The notes: generated by a model from the sequence alone, not told the origin. DNA of 64,000 nucleotides from Marinoscillum sp. 108 (GCF_902506655.1 NZ_LR734808.1:3160501-3224500), one strand, 5' to 3'; shown: positions 35,068 through 44,679, counted from the first letter of the stretch. Made by a program: numbers and translations.

Positions 35068-35943
35068 ATGAGGAAAATTGCCATCCACGGACGCAGGATA
35101 TCCCCGGATTCTGCCAGTTACGTTCGCGATATAGTAAAGATCATCGAGTCAAATGGGCGAAAAATATTCGTTAGCCCGGAAATGTCTGCTATATCTGAGT
35201 CTAAGGAAATTTTCAAGAACTACCCTCATTATGTTCCTGGCAAGGATATGGAAACGTTCGAGGCTGTTTTCAGTTTGGGTGGTGACGGAACTTTGCTCGA
35301 TACACTCACCCATGTTGGATCTTCCCAACTTCCCATACTGGGTATTAACTTGGGGAGACTCGGATTTCTGGCGGTTATTTCACGAGAAAATATTCGCGAT
35401 GCACTCACCGCTTATTTCGCTGGTCAGTTTACTTATGAGGATCGCTCCCTTTTGGCTTTAGAAACCAACGTGCCATTGTTCAACGGAAAGAATTACGCGC
35501 TGAATGAATTTGCGATCTTAAGAAAGGATACTTCATCCATGATTGTGGTTAAATGCTATTTGGATGGAGAATTTCTCAATACCTATTGGGCCGATGGGCT
35601 GATGATTGCCACACCAACGGGCTCTACGGGATACTCTCTTAGCTGTGGTGGCCCGGTCATCATGCCCAACACCAGCAATTTCATCATTACACCCGTCAGC
35701 CCTCACAACTTGAATGTAAGACCTCTGATTATTTCCGAAGACAGTGAGCTGATCTTTCGGGTAGAGTCCAGCAACCAGTCCTATCAGGTTTCCCTCGATT
35801 CCCGGTCTGAGTCCATCGATGATCAAATAGAATTCAGGATCAAAAAGGCACCTTTTACCTCTCGGTTAATTAAAGTTGAGGGGAGTTCTTTTCTAGATAC
35901 TTTAAGAAATAAGTTAACCTGGGGCTTGGATAAGAGAAATTAA
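35068..35943 (+). CDS. nadK: NAD kinase
   Basis: 291 residues; phosphorylates NAD to NADP. The GGDGTLLDTL motif is near residue 72, NLGRLGFLA near residue 97, and DGLMIATPTGSTGYSLSCGG near residue 180, with the tail SRSESIDDQIEF. All catalytic motifs intact, usual Bacteroidota length. Confidence 0.95.
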   Translation: MRKIAIHGRRISPDSASYVRDIVKIIESNGRKIFVSPEMSAISESKEIFKNYPHYVPGKDMETFEAVFSLGGDGTLLDTLTHVGSSQLPILGINLGRLGFLAVISRENIRDALTAYFAGQFTYEDRSLLALETNVPLFNGKNYALNEFAILRKDTSSMIVVKCYLDGEFLNTYWADGLMIATPTGSTGYSLSCGGPVIMPNTSNFIITPVSPHNLNVRPLIISEDSELIFRVESSNQSYQVSLDSRSESIDDQIEFRIKKAPFTSRLIKVEGSSFLDTLRNKLTWGLDKRN

Positions 35944-35983
35944 CTTAATATTTCTAGATGTAATCCACTTGGAATATTATCTT

Positions 35984-35991
35984 TAAATTTG
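35984..35991 (+). promoter_or_regulatory. Bacteroidota -7 box before the DUF6089 genes
   Basis: TAAATTTG, 21 bp before the ATG at 36013. It supports that ATG over the TTG at 35989, which overlaps the box itself. Confidence 0.5.
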
Positions 35992-36012
35992 GGTTCTCTT
36001 ACTAAAAGACTA

Positions 36013-37098
36013 ATGAAAGGCAAAATTTTACTATCTCTCGGCTTAGTTCTCCTGTTTCTGTTTTCGACAATAGACGCGGAGGCGCAAAGGAGAAACAAAT
36101 ACCGCAAGAGAAAAAACAAGAATAAATCCATCTCCAGGTACCATGGGGGCTCAGTTGGGGGGAAATTCCGACCCTACAGCTTCCTTTCTGGTAATGTCAA
36201 TGCACTGAATTATTACGGAGATCTTGCTCCTGTCAATAAGGCAGCCAGTACTGATATCTCCTTTACTCAGCCTGGTTTCGGAGTGAACGTAGGGTATAAG
36301 TTTTCACCTTATGCCGCTGTAAGAGCAGGTTTTAACTATGGAAGACTCAAAGGAGACGATATCTCTTCAGATCCGGCCGAGACGCAGGCCTATCCCAGAT
36401 ATTTGAGAAACCTAAGCTTCCGAAATGACATTAAGGAGTTTCATATGGGCTTCGAAATTTTCCTTCTTCCAAACTATGGCGGCCCAAATATAAGACCACC
36501 ATTCAATGTATACCTTTTCGTGGGCGGGGCAGTCTTTCATCATGAGCCTAAGGGGCTGGTTCCAGATATGGATTATACTACCGGAGGCACGGAAGTGGCC
36601 CCCAGTGCAGGTGAATGGGTGAAATTAAGGAAATTGGGTACTGAAGGACAATTTCTGGATGGAAGTGACGTTAAGAAGTACAGTCCGTTCCAGCTTTCAA
36701 TTCCTTTGGCTATAGGGGCCACTTTCAGGCTACCTGGCCCATTTGATGTAGGATTGGAGTTAGGGTACAGGTATTTGTTTACAGATTATGTTGATGATGT
36801 GAGTACGAATTACGTTCCTTTTGATCAATTTGATGACCCACTTGCCAGAATCATGTCTGACAGAAGTGCGGAGCCCGTGGCAGCATGGAGCGGTATTGAT
36901 AGGAGTGGTGTGAAGATTGCTAGCAGCACCATGTCTGATGGGGTTGAGTACTATTCATCGGTTGACTTAGGTGGCGGAAGGGATGATACTGGTGAGGGAA
37001 TAAGAGGTAATTCAAAAGATAATGACATGATGTTTATGACTACCCTGAAACTTATCTGGATCGTTGGTAAGACTGGCTCATCAGCAAAATTCAGATAG
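36013..37098 (+). CDS. DUF6089 outer-membrane beta-barrel protein, long paralogue
   Basis: 361 residues with a signal peptide (ILLSLGLVLLFLFSTIDAEA), a short very basic stretch (RRNKYRKRKNKNK) and then an outer-membrane barrel: FLSGNVNALNYYGDLAP, FGVNVGYKFSPYAAVRAGFN and repeated aromatic-ended strands. The pattern YYGDL is the family mark. The gene is followed after 3 bp by a shorter member of the same family. Located before uppS-bamA, as in many Bacteroidota; function unknown, probably envelope structure. Confidence 0.85.
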   Translation: MKGKILLSLGLVLLFLFSTIDAEAQRRNKYRKRKNKNKSISRYHGGSVGGKFRPYSFLSGNVNALNYYGDLAPVNKAASTDISFTQPGFGVNVGYKFSPYAAVRAGFNYGRLKGDDISSDPAETQAYPRYLRNLSFRNDIKEFHMGFEIFLLPNYGGPNIRPPFNVYLFVGGAVFHHEPKGLVPDMDYTTGGTEVAPSAGEWVKLRKLGTEGQFLDGSDVKKYSPFQLSIPLAIGATFRLPGPFDVGLELGYRYLFTDYVDDVSTNYVPFDQFDDPLARIMSDRSAEPVAAWSGIDRSGVKIASSTMSDGVEYYSSVDLGGGRDDTGEGIRGNSKDNDMMFMTTLKLIWIVGKTGSSAKFR

Positions 37099-37101
37099 CC
37101 C

Positions 37102-37809
37102 TTGGGTAAGTACAAACTCATTTTTCTTTTTTTACTACCTCTCACGCTTTCAGCTCAGTTTGTCGAGTTTGGAGGAGGTTTGGGGGTTAGCCATTATACG
37201 GGTGATTTGAATGGTGTGCCCAGGTTGGATCATACCAACCTTGCCGGATCAGGAATCTATCGCCTCAATTTTTCGGATATAGTAAGCTTCAAATTTGCCT
37301 TTACAGCCGGGAGTATCTCTGGGGATGACAGTAAGCCTGTTGATGCTTTGGGAGAGAATCGCCAATATCAATTTAAGCACAATTTTCTGGAGTTAAGTGG
37401 GGTGTTTGAGTACCATTTCATGAGCTACCGATCAGAAAAGTATAAAAACAAGTGGTCTCCTTATGCTTTTTTTGGATTGGGGTTTGTCAAGCTTAACAAT
37501 ACGGCCACAGCTTATGAGGACTATCTACGTATCCAACCCGTGCTCCCGATGGGTGGAGGAGTGAAGTTCCTTTTGAGTAAGAGATTTACGCTGGCAGGTG
37601 AACTCGGAGCTCGCAAGACCTTCTTCGACTACCTCGATGGAATATCAGATGGGGATCAGAGTATCAAAAACTATCAATATGGTAATCCCAATGATAAGGA
37701 TTGGTATTTCTATACCGGGATCAGTCTGACTTATGTGCTTTACAAAATCCCTTGCCCTTTCCCCTACATCCCAAACAAATCTATCCTTAACCGCATACGG
37801 GCCTATTAA
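37102..37809 (+). CDS. DUF6089 outer-membrane beta-barrel protein, short paralogue
   Basis: 235 residues. Starting at the TTG 3 bp after the previous stop gives a complete signal peptide (KLIFLFLLPLTLSAQ); any later start would destroy it. The barrel shows FGGGLGVSHYTGDLNGVPR, FLELSGVFEYHFMSY and WSPYAFFGLGFVKLNN. Probably co-translated with the longer paralogue upstream. Function unknown. Confidence 0.83.
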   Translation: MGKYKLIFLFLLPLTLSAQFVEFGGGLGVSHYTGDLNGVPRLDHTNLAGSGIYRLNFSDIVSFKFAFTAGSISGDDSKPVDALGENRQYQFKHNFLELSGVFEYHFMSYRSEKYKNKWSPYAFFGLGFVKLNNTATAYEDYLRIQPVLPMGGGVKFLLSKRFTLAGELGARKTFFDYLDGISDGDQSIKNYQYGNPNDKDWYFYTGISLTYVLYKIPCPFPYIPNKSILNRIRAY

Positions 37810-37842
37810 GCGTTAAAAAATGTTTAATCATTCATCGTTAGT

Positions 37843-37865
37843 AAAAAAAACCACAACTTTGTGGT
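37843..37865 (-). terminator. Minus-strand terminator-like hairpin before uppS
   Basis: On the minus strand ACCACAA, loop AG, TTGTGGT and seven to eight T. In the plus direction the T tract is poor (CTTTCG). No minus-strand gene is seen to its right. It may instead be a weak terminator or mRNA end for the DUF6089 genes. The overlapping CAACTTTG (37854-37861) is one base off a -7 box for uppS. Confidence 0.4.
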
Positions 37866-37891
37866 CTTTCGCATTTTAGCCTAATCAGGGG

Positions 37892-38632
37892 ATGAAGGAG
37901 CAAATTAATCAGGGCAATTTACCTCAGCATATTGCCGTTATCATGGATGGAAATGGGCGATGGGCAAAACAGCAGGGTGCGGCCAGAATTTTCGGTCACA
38001 AAAATGCCATCAAAGCGGTTCGGGAGGCTACTGAGGGTTGTGCAGAGCTGGGAGTGAGTTGCCTCACACTTTATGCCTTCAGTACAGAGAATTGGTCGCG
38101 TCCAAAGCAGGAAGTACAAGGACTTATGACCTTGCTCGTGGCTACCATCAATGATGAGGTTCCAACATTGATGAAGAATAATGTGAGCCTTCATTCGATT
38201 GGAGATATTTCTCAATTACCTGAAAAGGCACAGAAAAAGCTACAGGAGGCCATTGACAAGACCTCCAAAAATGATGGATTGAAACTCATTTTGGCACTTA
38301 ATTATAGTGGGAAGTGGGACTTGACCCATGCCATGCAAGCATTGGCTTTGGAGGTAGAAAAAGGAGTATTGAAGGCGGAGGCGGTGGATCATAAACAGAT
38401 AGAAAAACACCTTTCTACGTACGGCTTTCCGGATCCGGAATTGTTGATACGTACAAGTGGTGAAATGAGAATAAGCAATTTCTTACTTTGGCAAATGGCC
38501 TATACAGAATTATTTTTTACTCCCGTCCTCTGGCCGGATTTCAGAAAAGAACACCTTCATGAGGCCATAGTGTCTTATCAGAAAAGAGAAAGGCGTTTTG
38601 GAAAGATAAGTGAACAGGTCAACCTCGGATAA
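37892..38632 (+). CDS. uppS: Undecaprenyl diphosphate synthase (isoprenyl transferase)
   Basis: 246 residues; builds the C55 carrier lipid for peptidoglycan and surface polysaccharides. Motifs in order: HIAVIMDGNGRWAKQQG, GHKNAIKAVREA, LTLYAFSTENWSRP, and near the C-terminus DPELLIRTSGEMRISNFLLW followed by YTELFFTPVLWPDF. Normal length. The stop overlaps the bamA start (TAATG). Confidence 0.96.
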   Translation: MKEQINQGNLPQHIAVIMDGNGRWAKQQGAARIFGHKNAIKAVREATEGCAELGVSCLTLYAFSTENWSRPKQEVQGLMTLLVATINDEVPTLMKNNVSLHSIGDISQLPEKAQKKLQEAIDKTSKNDGLKLILALNYSGKWDLTHAMQALALEVEKGVLKAEAVDHKQIEKHLSTYGFPDPELLIRTSGEMRISNFLLWQMAYTELFFTPVLWPDFRKEHLHEAIVSYQKRERRFGKISEQVNLG

Positions 38633-41274
38633 TGCAAAAATATTTACTAATACTAGCAGTTTTAATATCGTATGGTGTAGATGGCCAGATTCGTTTTGGT
38701 CAGAAAAGCAGCCCTGCGAGTGATGGAGTGGCCATCAATTACTCCAGTCCGAGGGAATACGAAATAGCTGATATCCGGGTTCAGGGTGTTCAGTTTTTGG
38801 ATAACAACGCCTTAATCTCCCTTTCCGGTCTTCGCGTGGGAGATAAAATCAAGATCCCCGGGGATGAAATATCTGCAGCGATCAAGAAACTGTGGAAGCA
38901 AGGGATCATCGGAAATGTGTCCATTGAAGCAGAAAAGATAGAGGGAGACAAAATCTGGTTGATCATTACGCTCAGTGAACGACCCAGGCTCACCAAATAT
39001 GAATTTAAGGGAGCAAACAAAAGTCAGATTGCTGAACTCAAGGATAAGGTAGATTTGGTAAGGGGAAAGATCCTGACAGATGTGGTGATCAAAAATACTG
39101 AGCTGTCGGTGAAGCGGTATTTCGAAGGTAAGGGGTATCTGAATGCGGAGGTGAAAATCAAACAGCAAAAAGATACACTACTGGCCAACAGTGTCAATAT
39201 TGTGATCATTGTGGAGAAAAACCAAAAGGTCAAGGTCAAGAATATAAATTTTTACGGGGACGATAATTTCACCGCTGCGAAGCTCCGAAGTAAGCTGAAA
39301 AACACGGGTGAAAAGCCAAGAATTGGACTTCCAGTAGATCTGATTGAAAAAACCCTGATGGTTTTGAAGCCCAAAAATCTCTTCTATTTTCTAACCCACA
39401 AAAAGGAAACGAGTACTCGCGAACTCAAGGAATATTTGGGAGAACAGGTAAATGTGAACGTGTTTAAGTCTGCCAAGTTTGTCCGAAGCGAATTTGAGGA
39501 GGATAAGAAAGGACTGATTACTTTCTATAACTCCAAAGGGTATCGTGATGCAGAAATTGTAACCGATTCGGTATACAGCATCGACCGAAAGTATTTGAAT
39601 GTGGACATCAACATCAACCCGGGAAACAAGTACCGGTTTAGGGATATCATCTGGTCTGGCAATTACATCTACGATGACGCTTTCCTTGATAGGGTTTTGG
39701 GCATCGAAAAAGGTGACGTTTATGACCTGGAGTTGGTTAATAAAAAACTGAATTATAATCCGACAGGCGCTGACATAAGCTCCCTGTACATGGATGATGG
39801 CTATCTCTTTTTCAGAGTGAATCCTGTAGAAGTAAGTGTGAGTCAGGACTCCATTGATCTGGAAATGAGGCTGTATGAAGGACCGCAGGCCACCATCAAT
39901 GAGGTCACCATCAGCGGAAATGATAAAACCAATGATCACGTGGTGCTACGGGAGATCAGGACCTTGCCGGGTGAGAAGTTTAGCCGATCTGAGCTGATCC
40001 GTACCCAAAGGGAATTGTCACAGCTTGGGTATTTCGATCCAGAGCAGGTAAATCCTGTGCCCAAGCCTAATCCTGCGGATGAAACCGTGGATATTGAATG
40101 GCAATTGGTGGAGAGACCCAATGACCAGGTGGAGCTATCAGGAGGATGGGGTGGAACCTTCGGTTTTGTAGGTACCCTTGGTTTATCTTTCAACAACTTC
40201 TCGGTGAAGAACATCCCGCACCTGGATAAGTGGCGTCCACTCCCTATGGGAGATGGACAGAAGCTGTCGGTAAGGATGCAGGCCAACGGAAGAAGATATC
40301 AAAGTTATTCCATGAGCTTTAATGAGCCTTGGCTTGGCGGGCGTAAGCCCAACAACTTTGGGGTGAACTTTAGCCACTCTGCTCAACGATCACTGAATTT
40401 GAGCAACGAGACCATTGGAAAACTCCAGGTGTCAGGTGCTACAGTATCCCTTGGTAGAAGGGTCACCTGGCCGGATGATTACTTCACTGTGAGCAATTCT
40501 TTCTCCTACCAGAAATATACATTGCAGGGTTCTTTGACTTCTTTTTACGGCTTTTCCGGAGATTCACACAGTTTGACCTTTAACAACACCCTGGCGAGAA
40601 ACTCAGTCGATAATCCTATGTATCCAAGAACCGGATCGTCGCTTTCGCTCAGTGCTTCTTTTACGCCACCCTATTCGCTATGGAGCAAGCTGGACTATGA
40701 GAATGCTTCCTCGCAAGACCTTTATAACCTTTTGGAGTATCACAAATGGAACCTCGATTTCAAGTATTATTTAAAGTTGGCAGGGAATTTGGTTCTAGCT
40801 CCTCGTGCACACTTCGGTATGCTGGGTTCTTATACGGATAAAGTTGGGGTGGGACCTTTTGAAAGGTTCCAATTAGGTGGAGATGGTTTGACAGGTCAGA
40901 ATTTCCTTTTGGGTACGGACGTGATCGGTTTGCGGGGCTATGAGAATAATGTAATAACGCCTACGGATGCTAACGGTACTAAAGGAGGAACGATGTTTAC
41001 CAAGTTTGTCATGGAACTTCGATATCCGATATCACTTAACCCATCGGCTACCATCTATGTGCTTACGTTCTTTGAAGGCGGTAACAACTGGAATAATCTG
41101 GACAATTTCAATCCTTATAACCTGTACAGATCAGCCGGGCTTGGTGTAAGAATCTTCATGCCTGCGTTTGGGTTACTGGGTCTGGATTGGGGATATGGGT
41201 TGGATCCGGCACCGGGTTCTCTGGAGGTGAGTGGTCCACAATTCCACTTCTCTATCGGACAACAAATCAGATAA
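38632..41274 (+). CDS. bamA: Outer membrane protein assembly factor BamA
   Basis: 880 residues. A signal peptide (LLILAVLISYGVDG) is followed by five POTRA domains (about 45-450; note YEIADIRVQGVQFLDNNALI and GYLNAEVKIK), then the 16-strand Omp85 barrel with the conserved FERFQLGGDGL-type loop region and GLRGYENN (the lid-lock VRGF/Y-type motif). It inserts barrel proteins into the outer membrane. The last strand ends in FHFSIGQQIR. Followed 4 bp later by two Skp/OmpH chaperone genes. Confidence 0.95.
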   Translation: MQKYLLILAVLISYGVDGQIRFGQKSSPASDGVAINYSSPREYEIADIRVQGVQFLDNNALISLSGLRVGDKIKIPGDEISAAIKKLWKQGIIGNVSIEAEKIEGDKIWLIITLSERPRLTKYEFKGANKSQIAELKDKVDLVRGKILTDVVIKNTELSVKRYFEGKGYLNAEVKIKQQKDTLLANSVNIVIIVEKNQKVKVKNINFYGDDNFTAAKLRSKLKNTGEKPRIGLPVDLIEKTLMVLKPKNLFYFLTHKKETSTRELKEYLGEQVNVNVFKSAKFVRSEFEEDKKGLITFYNSKGYRDAEIVTDSVYSIDRKYLNVDININPGNKYRFRDIIWSGNYIYDDAFLDRVLGIEKGDVYDLELVNKKLNYNPTGADISSLYMDDGYLFFRVNPVEVSVSQDSIDLEMRLYEGPQATINEVTISGNDKTNDHVVLREIRTLPGEKFSRSELIRTQRELSQLGYFDPEQVNPVPKPNPADETVDIEWQLVERPNDQVELSGGWGGTFGFVGTLGLSFNNFSVKNIPHLDKWRPLPMGDGQKLSVRMQANGRRYQSYSMSFNEPWLGGRKPNNFGVNFSHSAQRSLNLSNETIGKLQVSGATVSLGRRVTWPDDYFTVSNSFSYQKYTLQGSLTSFYGFSGDSHSLTFNNTLARNSVDNPMYPRTGSSLSLSASFTPPYSLWSKLDYENASSQDLYNLLEYHKWNLDFKYYLKLAGNLVLAPRAHFGMLGSYTDKVGVGPFERFQLGGDGLTGQNFLLGTDVIGLRGYENNVITPTDANGTKGGTMFTKFVMELRYPISLNPSATIYVLTFFEGGNNWNNLDNFNPYNLYRSAGLGVRIFMPAFGLLGLDWGYGLDPAPGSLEVSGPQFHFSIGQQIR

Positions 41275-41278
41275 AACT

Positions 41279-41815
41279 ATGAAGAAAAGCGCCCTGTTAG
41301 TGTTCTGCCTGTTTTTGTTCGCAATAAGTAATACTTTTGCTCAGAAATTTGGGTATGTGGATACCGAATATGTGCTGAGCAGAATGCCCGAGTACAAGGA
41401 GGCTCAGGCGGAGATCGAAAAGCTGGCCAGGGGTTGGGAGACGGAGATTCAGGGTATGTACAAAAAGGTGGAGGAGATGGAGGCTGCATTGCAGGCCGAG
41501 GAGGTACTATTGACGGCTGAGATGAGCGCCGAGCGCCGGCAGGAGATAGACCGGGAGTGGAAAGAGGTAAAGGAATATCAGAAGCAAATTTTTGGATTTG
41601 ATGGCCTTTATTTTCTAAAAAAGAAGGAATTAGTAAAGCCTGTACAAGATCAGGTGTTTGAAGCAGTGGAACGTGTCGCAAAAAACAATAGATTGCAGAT
41701 CGTTTTTGACAAGTCGGGTGACTTAGTCATGATTTATACTGACCCAATTCATGACTATACTGATTATGTATTGGAAGAATTGGGTCTGGGTGAAAACCAG
41801 GAAAGTAGTAATTAG
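41279..41815 (+). CDS. OmpH/Skp family periplasmic chaperone, copy 1
   Basis: 178 residues. Signal peptide ALLVFCLFLFAISNTFAQ, then KFGYVDTEYVLSRMPEYKEA (Skp opening), a long charged coiled coil (about 45-125) and IVFDKSGDLVMIYTDP. I use the ATG at 41279 since it starts the signal peptide and follows bamA by 4 bp. The acidic last residues differ from copy 2. It holds unfolded outer-membrane proteins for BamA. Confidence 0.9.
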   Translation: MKKSALLVFCLFLFAISNTFAQKFGYVDTEYVLSRMPEYKEAQAEIEKLARGWETEIQGMYKKVEEMEAALQAEEVLLTAEMSAERRQEIDREWKEVKEYQKQIFGFDGLYFLKKKELVKPVQDQVFEAVERVAKNNRLQIVFDKSGDLVMIYTDPIHDYTDYVLEELGLGENQESSN

Positions 41816-41832
41816 GAAATAACAATTTTATT

Positions 41833-42375
41833 ATGAAAGCAAAAATTTTAAGTGTAATTGTGGTGTTGATGGCATGTGCGGCACAGGTGTCGGCGCAGGA
41901 AAATCTCAAGATTGGCTACACCAATGCAGACTATGTTCTCAGCCTGTTGCCTGAGGCTAAGCAAATCGACGCTGAGCTGAAAGCATATGAGAAGCAATTG
42001 CAGAATCAGATACAAGCCAAATACAACAACCTGCAAACCAAGATGAGCGATTATCAGGCGAATGCAGCTACCTGGGACGACCTGATCCGCACGGATAAAG
42101 AAGAGGAAATCCAGAGCCTGCAGCAGAGCATTCAGAAGTTTTCTCAGGATGCCGAGACTTCCATGGGCAACAAACGTAACCAGTTGCTGAAGCCGGTTTA
42201 TGAGAAAATTGGCAATGCCATAGAGCAAATAGCTATCGAGAATGGCTATACGCACATTTTTAGTGCTGGAGCTCCAGGATTTGACGTGCTGTTGTACGCC
42301 AGAGAGCAGGATGATGTATCGAATATCATTTTGAAGAAATTGGGAATCACCCCTCCTGCGGTGGAAGGAAAGTAA
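41833..42375 (+). CDS. OmpH/Skp family periplasmic chaperone, copy 2
   Basis: 180 residues with signal peptide ILSVIVVLMACAAQVSAQ, the Skp start LKIGYTNADYVLSLLPEAKQ, a Gln-rich coiled coil (about 45-120) and IENGYTHIFSAGAPGFDVLL. A diverged tandem duplicate of the preceding gene, 17 bp apart, ending in a strong terminator. Skp works as a trimer; two diverged genes could give mixed trimers. Confidence 0.9.
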   Translation: MKAKILSVIVVLMACAAQVSAQENLKIGYTNADYVLSLLPEAKQIDAELKAYEKQLQNQIQAKYNNLQTKMSDYQANAATWDDLIRTDKEEEIQSLQQSIQKFSQDAETSMGNKRNQLLKPVYEKIGNAIEQIAIENGYTHIFSAGAPGFDVLLYAREQDDVSNIILKKLGITPPAVEGK

Positions 42376-42400
42376 TTCCTTTTAAGAAATTAATGGATTA

Positions 42401-42430
42401 AAAAAGCCCGGTTTTCCGGGCTTTTTTTGT
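42401..42430 (+). terminator. Terminator after the bamA-skp-skp operon
   Basis: A tract, AGCCCGG, loop TTTT, CCGGGCT, T7. Seven-base-pair perfect stem, symmetrical enough to work for the convergent chromate-transporter gene as well. Confidence 0.9.
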
Positions 42431-42516
42431 TTTACGACTTCACGGGGAAGGGTTTATCCCAGATCACTATGTCCCCCGCTTTTCCCTATCCGGCAACCGA
42501 GCAATAATGCAGAGCC

Positions 42517-43698
42517 CTATTTCAGAATAATCCCCGTAATCAGGCCCACCAGGATAATCACAGGGGTAGGCACCTTGGTGAAGAACATCAGGCACATTGT
42601 TCCTAGCATTAGGGAGTAGTTGAGGGTGGTGGGGGCAATGGGCTCAAACAGGAAAAAAGCCGCAGCGATCACCATTCCGGAGCTCACAGCGTTGATGCCC
42701 TCGAGCGAGGCTTTGACCATTCGATATTTTTTCAAATCCTCCCAAAACCTACTCACAAAGAAGATGAAGAAGGTGCCGGGCAAGAATACTCCGGCAGCTG
42801 CCATCACGCCACCCAGTATTTGCTGCGGAATATCCGTATTGTGCATACTCACGGCCCCCACATAGGCACTGAATGAAAATACAGGCCCGGGGAGCGCTTG
42901 CACAAATCCGTAACCAGAAAGAAACTCCTCTGAGGTGAGCCAGCCTTTGAATTCGACAAACTCCGTGTAAAGCAGCGGTACCAGCACCTGGCCTCCCCCA
43001 AAAATCAGGCTTCCATTTCTATAAAAATTTTCAAATAGCCTGATGGGAAGATACTGCGTCACTCCACCAAGCACCGCAGCGAAGACCAGTACAGAGATCC
43101 ATAGAATAAAGTTGGACCAATTGATTTTGATGGTTGATTTCTCTTCTAGTGGCTGTTGTTTGAATTTGAAGGCTGTAATGGATCCACCTATCAGCAGCAT
43201 GATAGGAAAGGCCCATGGTGTTCTGAATATATAGGAAGCCATGGTGGAAATAATCATCAGGAAAAAGCCCGTACGCGAACTCACCACGCTACTGGAGATT
43301 CTATAGGCTGAGTATGCCACGATACCCACGGCAATAGGCTGTATGAACTTAAGAAATGACAGTGAGATGTCCATATCCTGAAAGACATTCACCATAATAC
43401 CCATACAAATCATGATGGTGAGTGCTGGCAGGGCCCAAATGAGCAGCGTGAGGTAGGCCAGGCTTGGTCCACCGATTTTAAATCCAATGGCGGTAATGGT
43501 TTGTGTGGAAGTGGGGCCGGGCAGTATCTGACAGAGGGCGTAAAGCTCCATCAGGTCGGTCTCCGACAGGTAACCCCGCTTGGTCACCATCATGTCCAGA
43601 ATCAGCGCCAAGTGTGCCGTAGGACCACCAAATGAGGTAACACTAAGGATCAGGACATCCCTTAGAAATATGAGGTATCTGACCCTTCTGACCGACAT
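42517..43698 (-). CDS. chrA: Chromate transporter, ChrA family
   Basis: 393 residues, about ten to twelve helices in two homologous halves (long ChrA form). Motifs: DVLILSVTSFGGPTAHLALI and ELYALCQILPGPTSTQTITAIG in the first half; GSLIFGGGQVLVPLLYTEF and GYGFVQALPGPVFSFSAYVG in the second. Expels chromate or transports a related oxyanion. Its start overlaps the stop of the oxygenase gene by one base, so they share a transcript. Confidence 0.93.
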   Translation of the reverse strand: MSVRRVRYLIFLRDVLILSVTSFGGPTAHLALILDMMVTKRGYLSETDLMELYALCQILPGPTSTQTITAIGFKIGGPSLAYLTLLIWALPALTIMICMGIMVNVFQDMDISLSFLKFIQPIAVGIVAYSAYRISSSVVSSRTGFFLMIISTMASYIFRTPWAFPIMLLIGGSITAFKFKQQPLEEKSTIKINWSNFILWISVLVFAAVLGGVTQYLPIRLFENFYRNGSLIFGGGQVLVPLLYTEFVEFKGWLTSEEFLSGYGFVQALPGPVFSFSAYVGAVSMHNTDIPQQILGGVMAAAGVFLPGTFFIFFVSRFWEDLKKYRMVKASLEGINAVSSGMVIAAAFFLFEPIAPTTLNYSLMLGTMCLMFFTKVPTPVIILVGLITGIILK

Positions 43699-44660
43699 TA
43701 GGATTTCAATCCGATTTCTCTCAATCTTTCATCCAAAAATTCTCCGGCGGTAACATCTTCATATTGCTTGGGGTGATCAGCATCCACGCAGCTGTCCAGA
43801 CAGGTAAGGTCCATGGAGGAAATGGGGTGCATGAAAAAGGGAATAGAAAAGCGAGAGGTTCCCATTTTTTCTCTTGGTGGGTTCACCACCCGGTGGATGG
43901 TTGATTTTAATTTATGGTTGGTGAGCCTGTCCAGCATATCCCCTACATTCACCACGATCTGATCCGGCAGAGCCGTAATCGGAATCCATGTGCCATCTCT
44001 CCTGAGTACCTGGAGTCCGTCAGCACTCGCCCCCATGAGCAGCGTGATCAGGTTGATGTCTCCGTGTTCGGCGGCTCGCACCGCATCTGCGGGTATTTCA
44101 TCGGGGTTTTCTATTGGGAAGTAATGAATCTGTCTGAGAATACTGTTTCCCTGACGGACTTTATCATCAAAATACAGCTCGTCCAATCCCAGGTGTAGGG
44201 CGATGGCTCTGAGCATTTGAATGCCCGCTTCCTGCAGGGTCTTGAAAGCTTCCAATGTCAGGGCCTCAAACTCCGGAACCTCTTCGGGCCAGATATTTTC
44301 AGGATATTCATCCAACTTATTCTCCGTGGGCTGCCCCACATGGTAAAACTCCTTCAGATCTCCGGTATTTCTGCCTTTGGCTTTTTCCCTGCCTTTGCTG
44401 ATATAGCCACGCTGACCCGCCAGTTCTTTCTTTTCATACCTCAGCTTCACTTCATCCGGGAGCATGAAAAACTTCTGTACAGACTCATAAAGCTGCTTGG
44501 TCAGATCATCTGAGAGGCCGTGGTTCTTGATGGCCACAAATCCAATGTTTTGATAAGCATGTCCCAGATCGTTGACAAACTTACTTTTGGTAGCAGCATC
44601 CCCGGAGGTGAAATCTGCAAGATCTAGTGAGGGGACTTCACTGTAGAGAGTGTTGTTCAT
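43698..44660 (-). CDS. 2-oxoglutarate/Fe(II) oxygenase, isopenicillin-N-synthase-like
   Basis: 320 residues. An N-terminal DIOX_N-type domain (VPSLDLADF, GFVAIKNHGLSDDLTKQL) is followed by the double-stranded helix core with the iron triad HGDINLITLL (HxD) and STIHRVVNP (His), then RFSIPFFMHP (Arg for 2-oxoglutarate). Soluble enzyme; substrate unknown. Operon with chrA. Confidence 0.88.
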   Translation of the reverse strand: MNNTLYSEVPSLDLADFTSGDAATKSKFVNDLGHAYQNIGFVAIKNHGLSDDLTKQLYESVQKFFMLPDEVKLRYEKKELAGQRGYISKGREKAKGRNTGDLKEFYHVGQPTENKLDEYPENIWPEEVPEFEALTLEAFKTLQEAGIQMLRAIALHLGLDELYFDDKVRQGNSILRQIHYFPIENPDEIPADAVRAAEHGDINLITLLMGASADGLQVLRRDGTWIPITALPDQIVVNVGDMLDRLTNHKLKSTIHRVVNPPREKMGTSRFSIPFFMHPISSMDLTCLDSCVDADHPKQYEDVTAGEFLDERLREIGLKS

Positions 44661-44679
44661 AGAGATTATTGGGTTAGCT

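Noticed and set aside
39391-39939. Minus-strand open frame of 182 codons inside bamA
   Set aside because: bamA on the plus strand is unbroken with POTRA and barrel features; the antisense frame has none.
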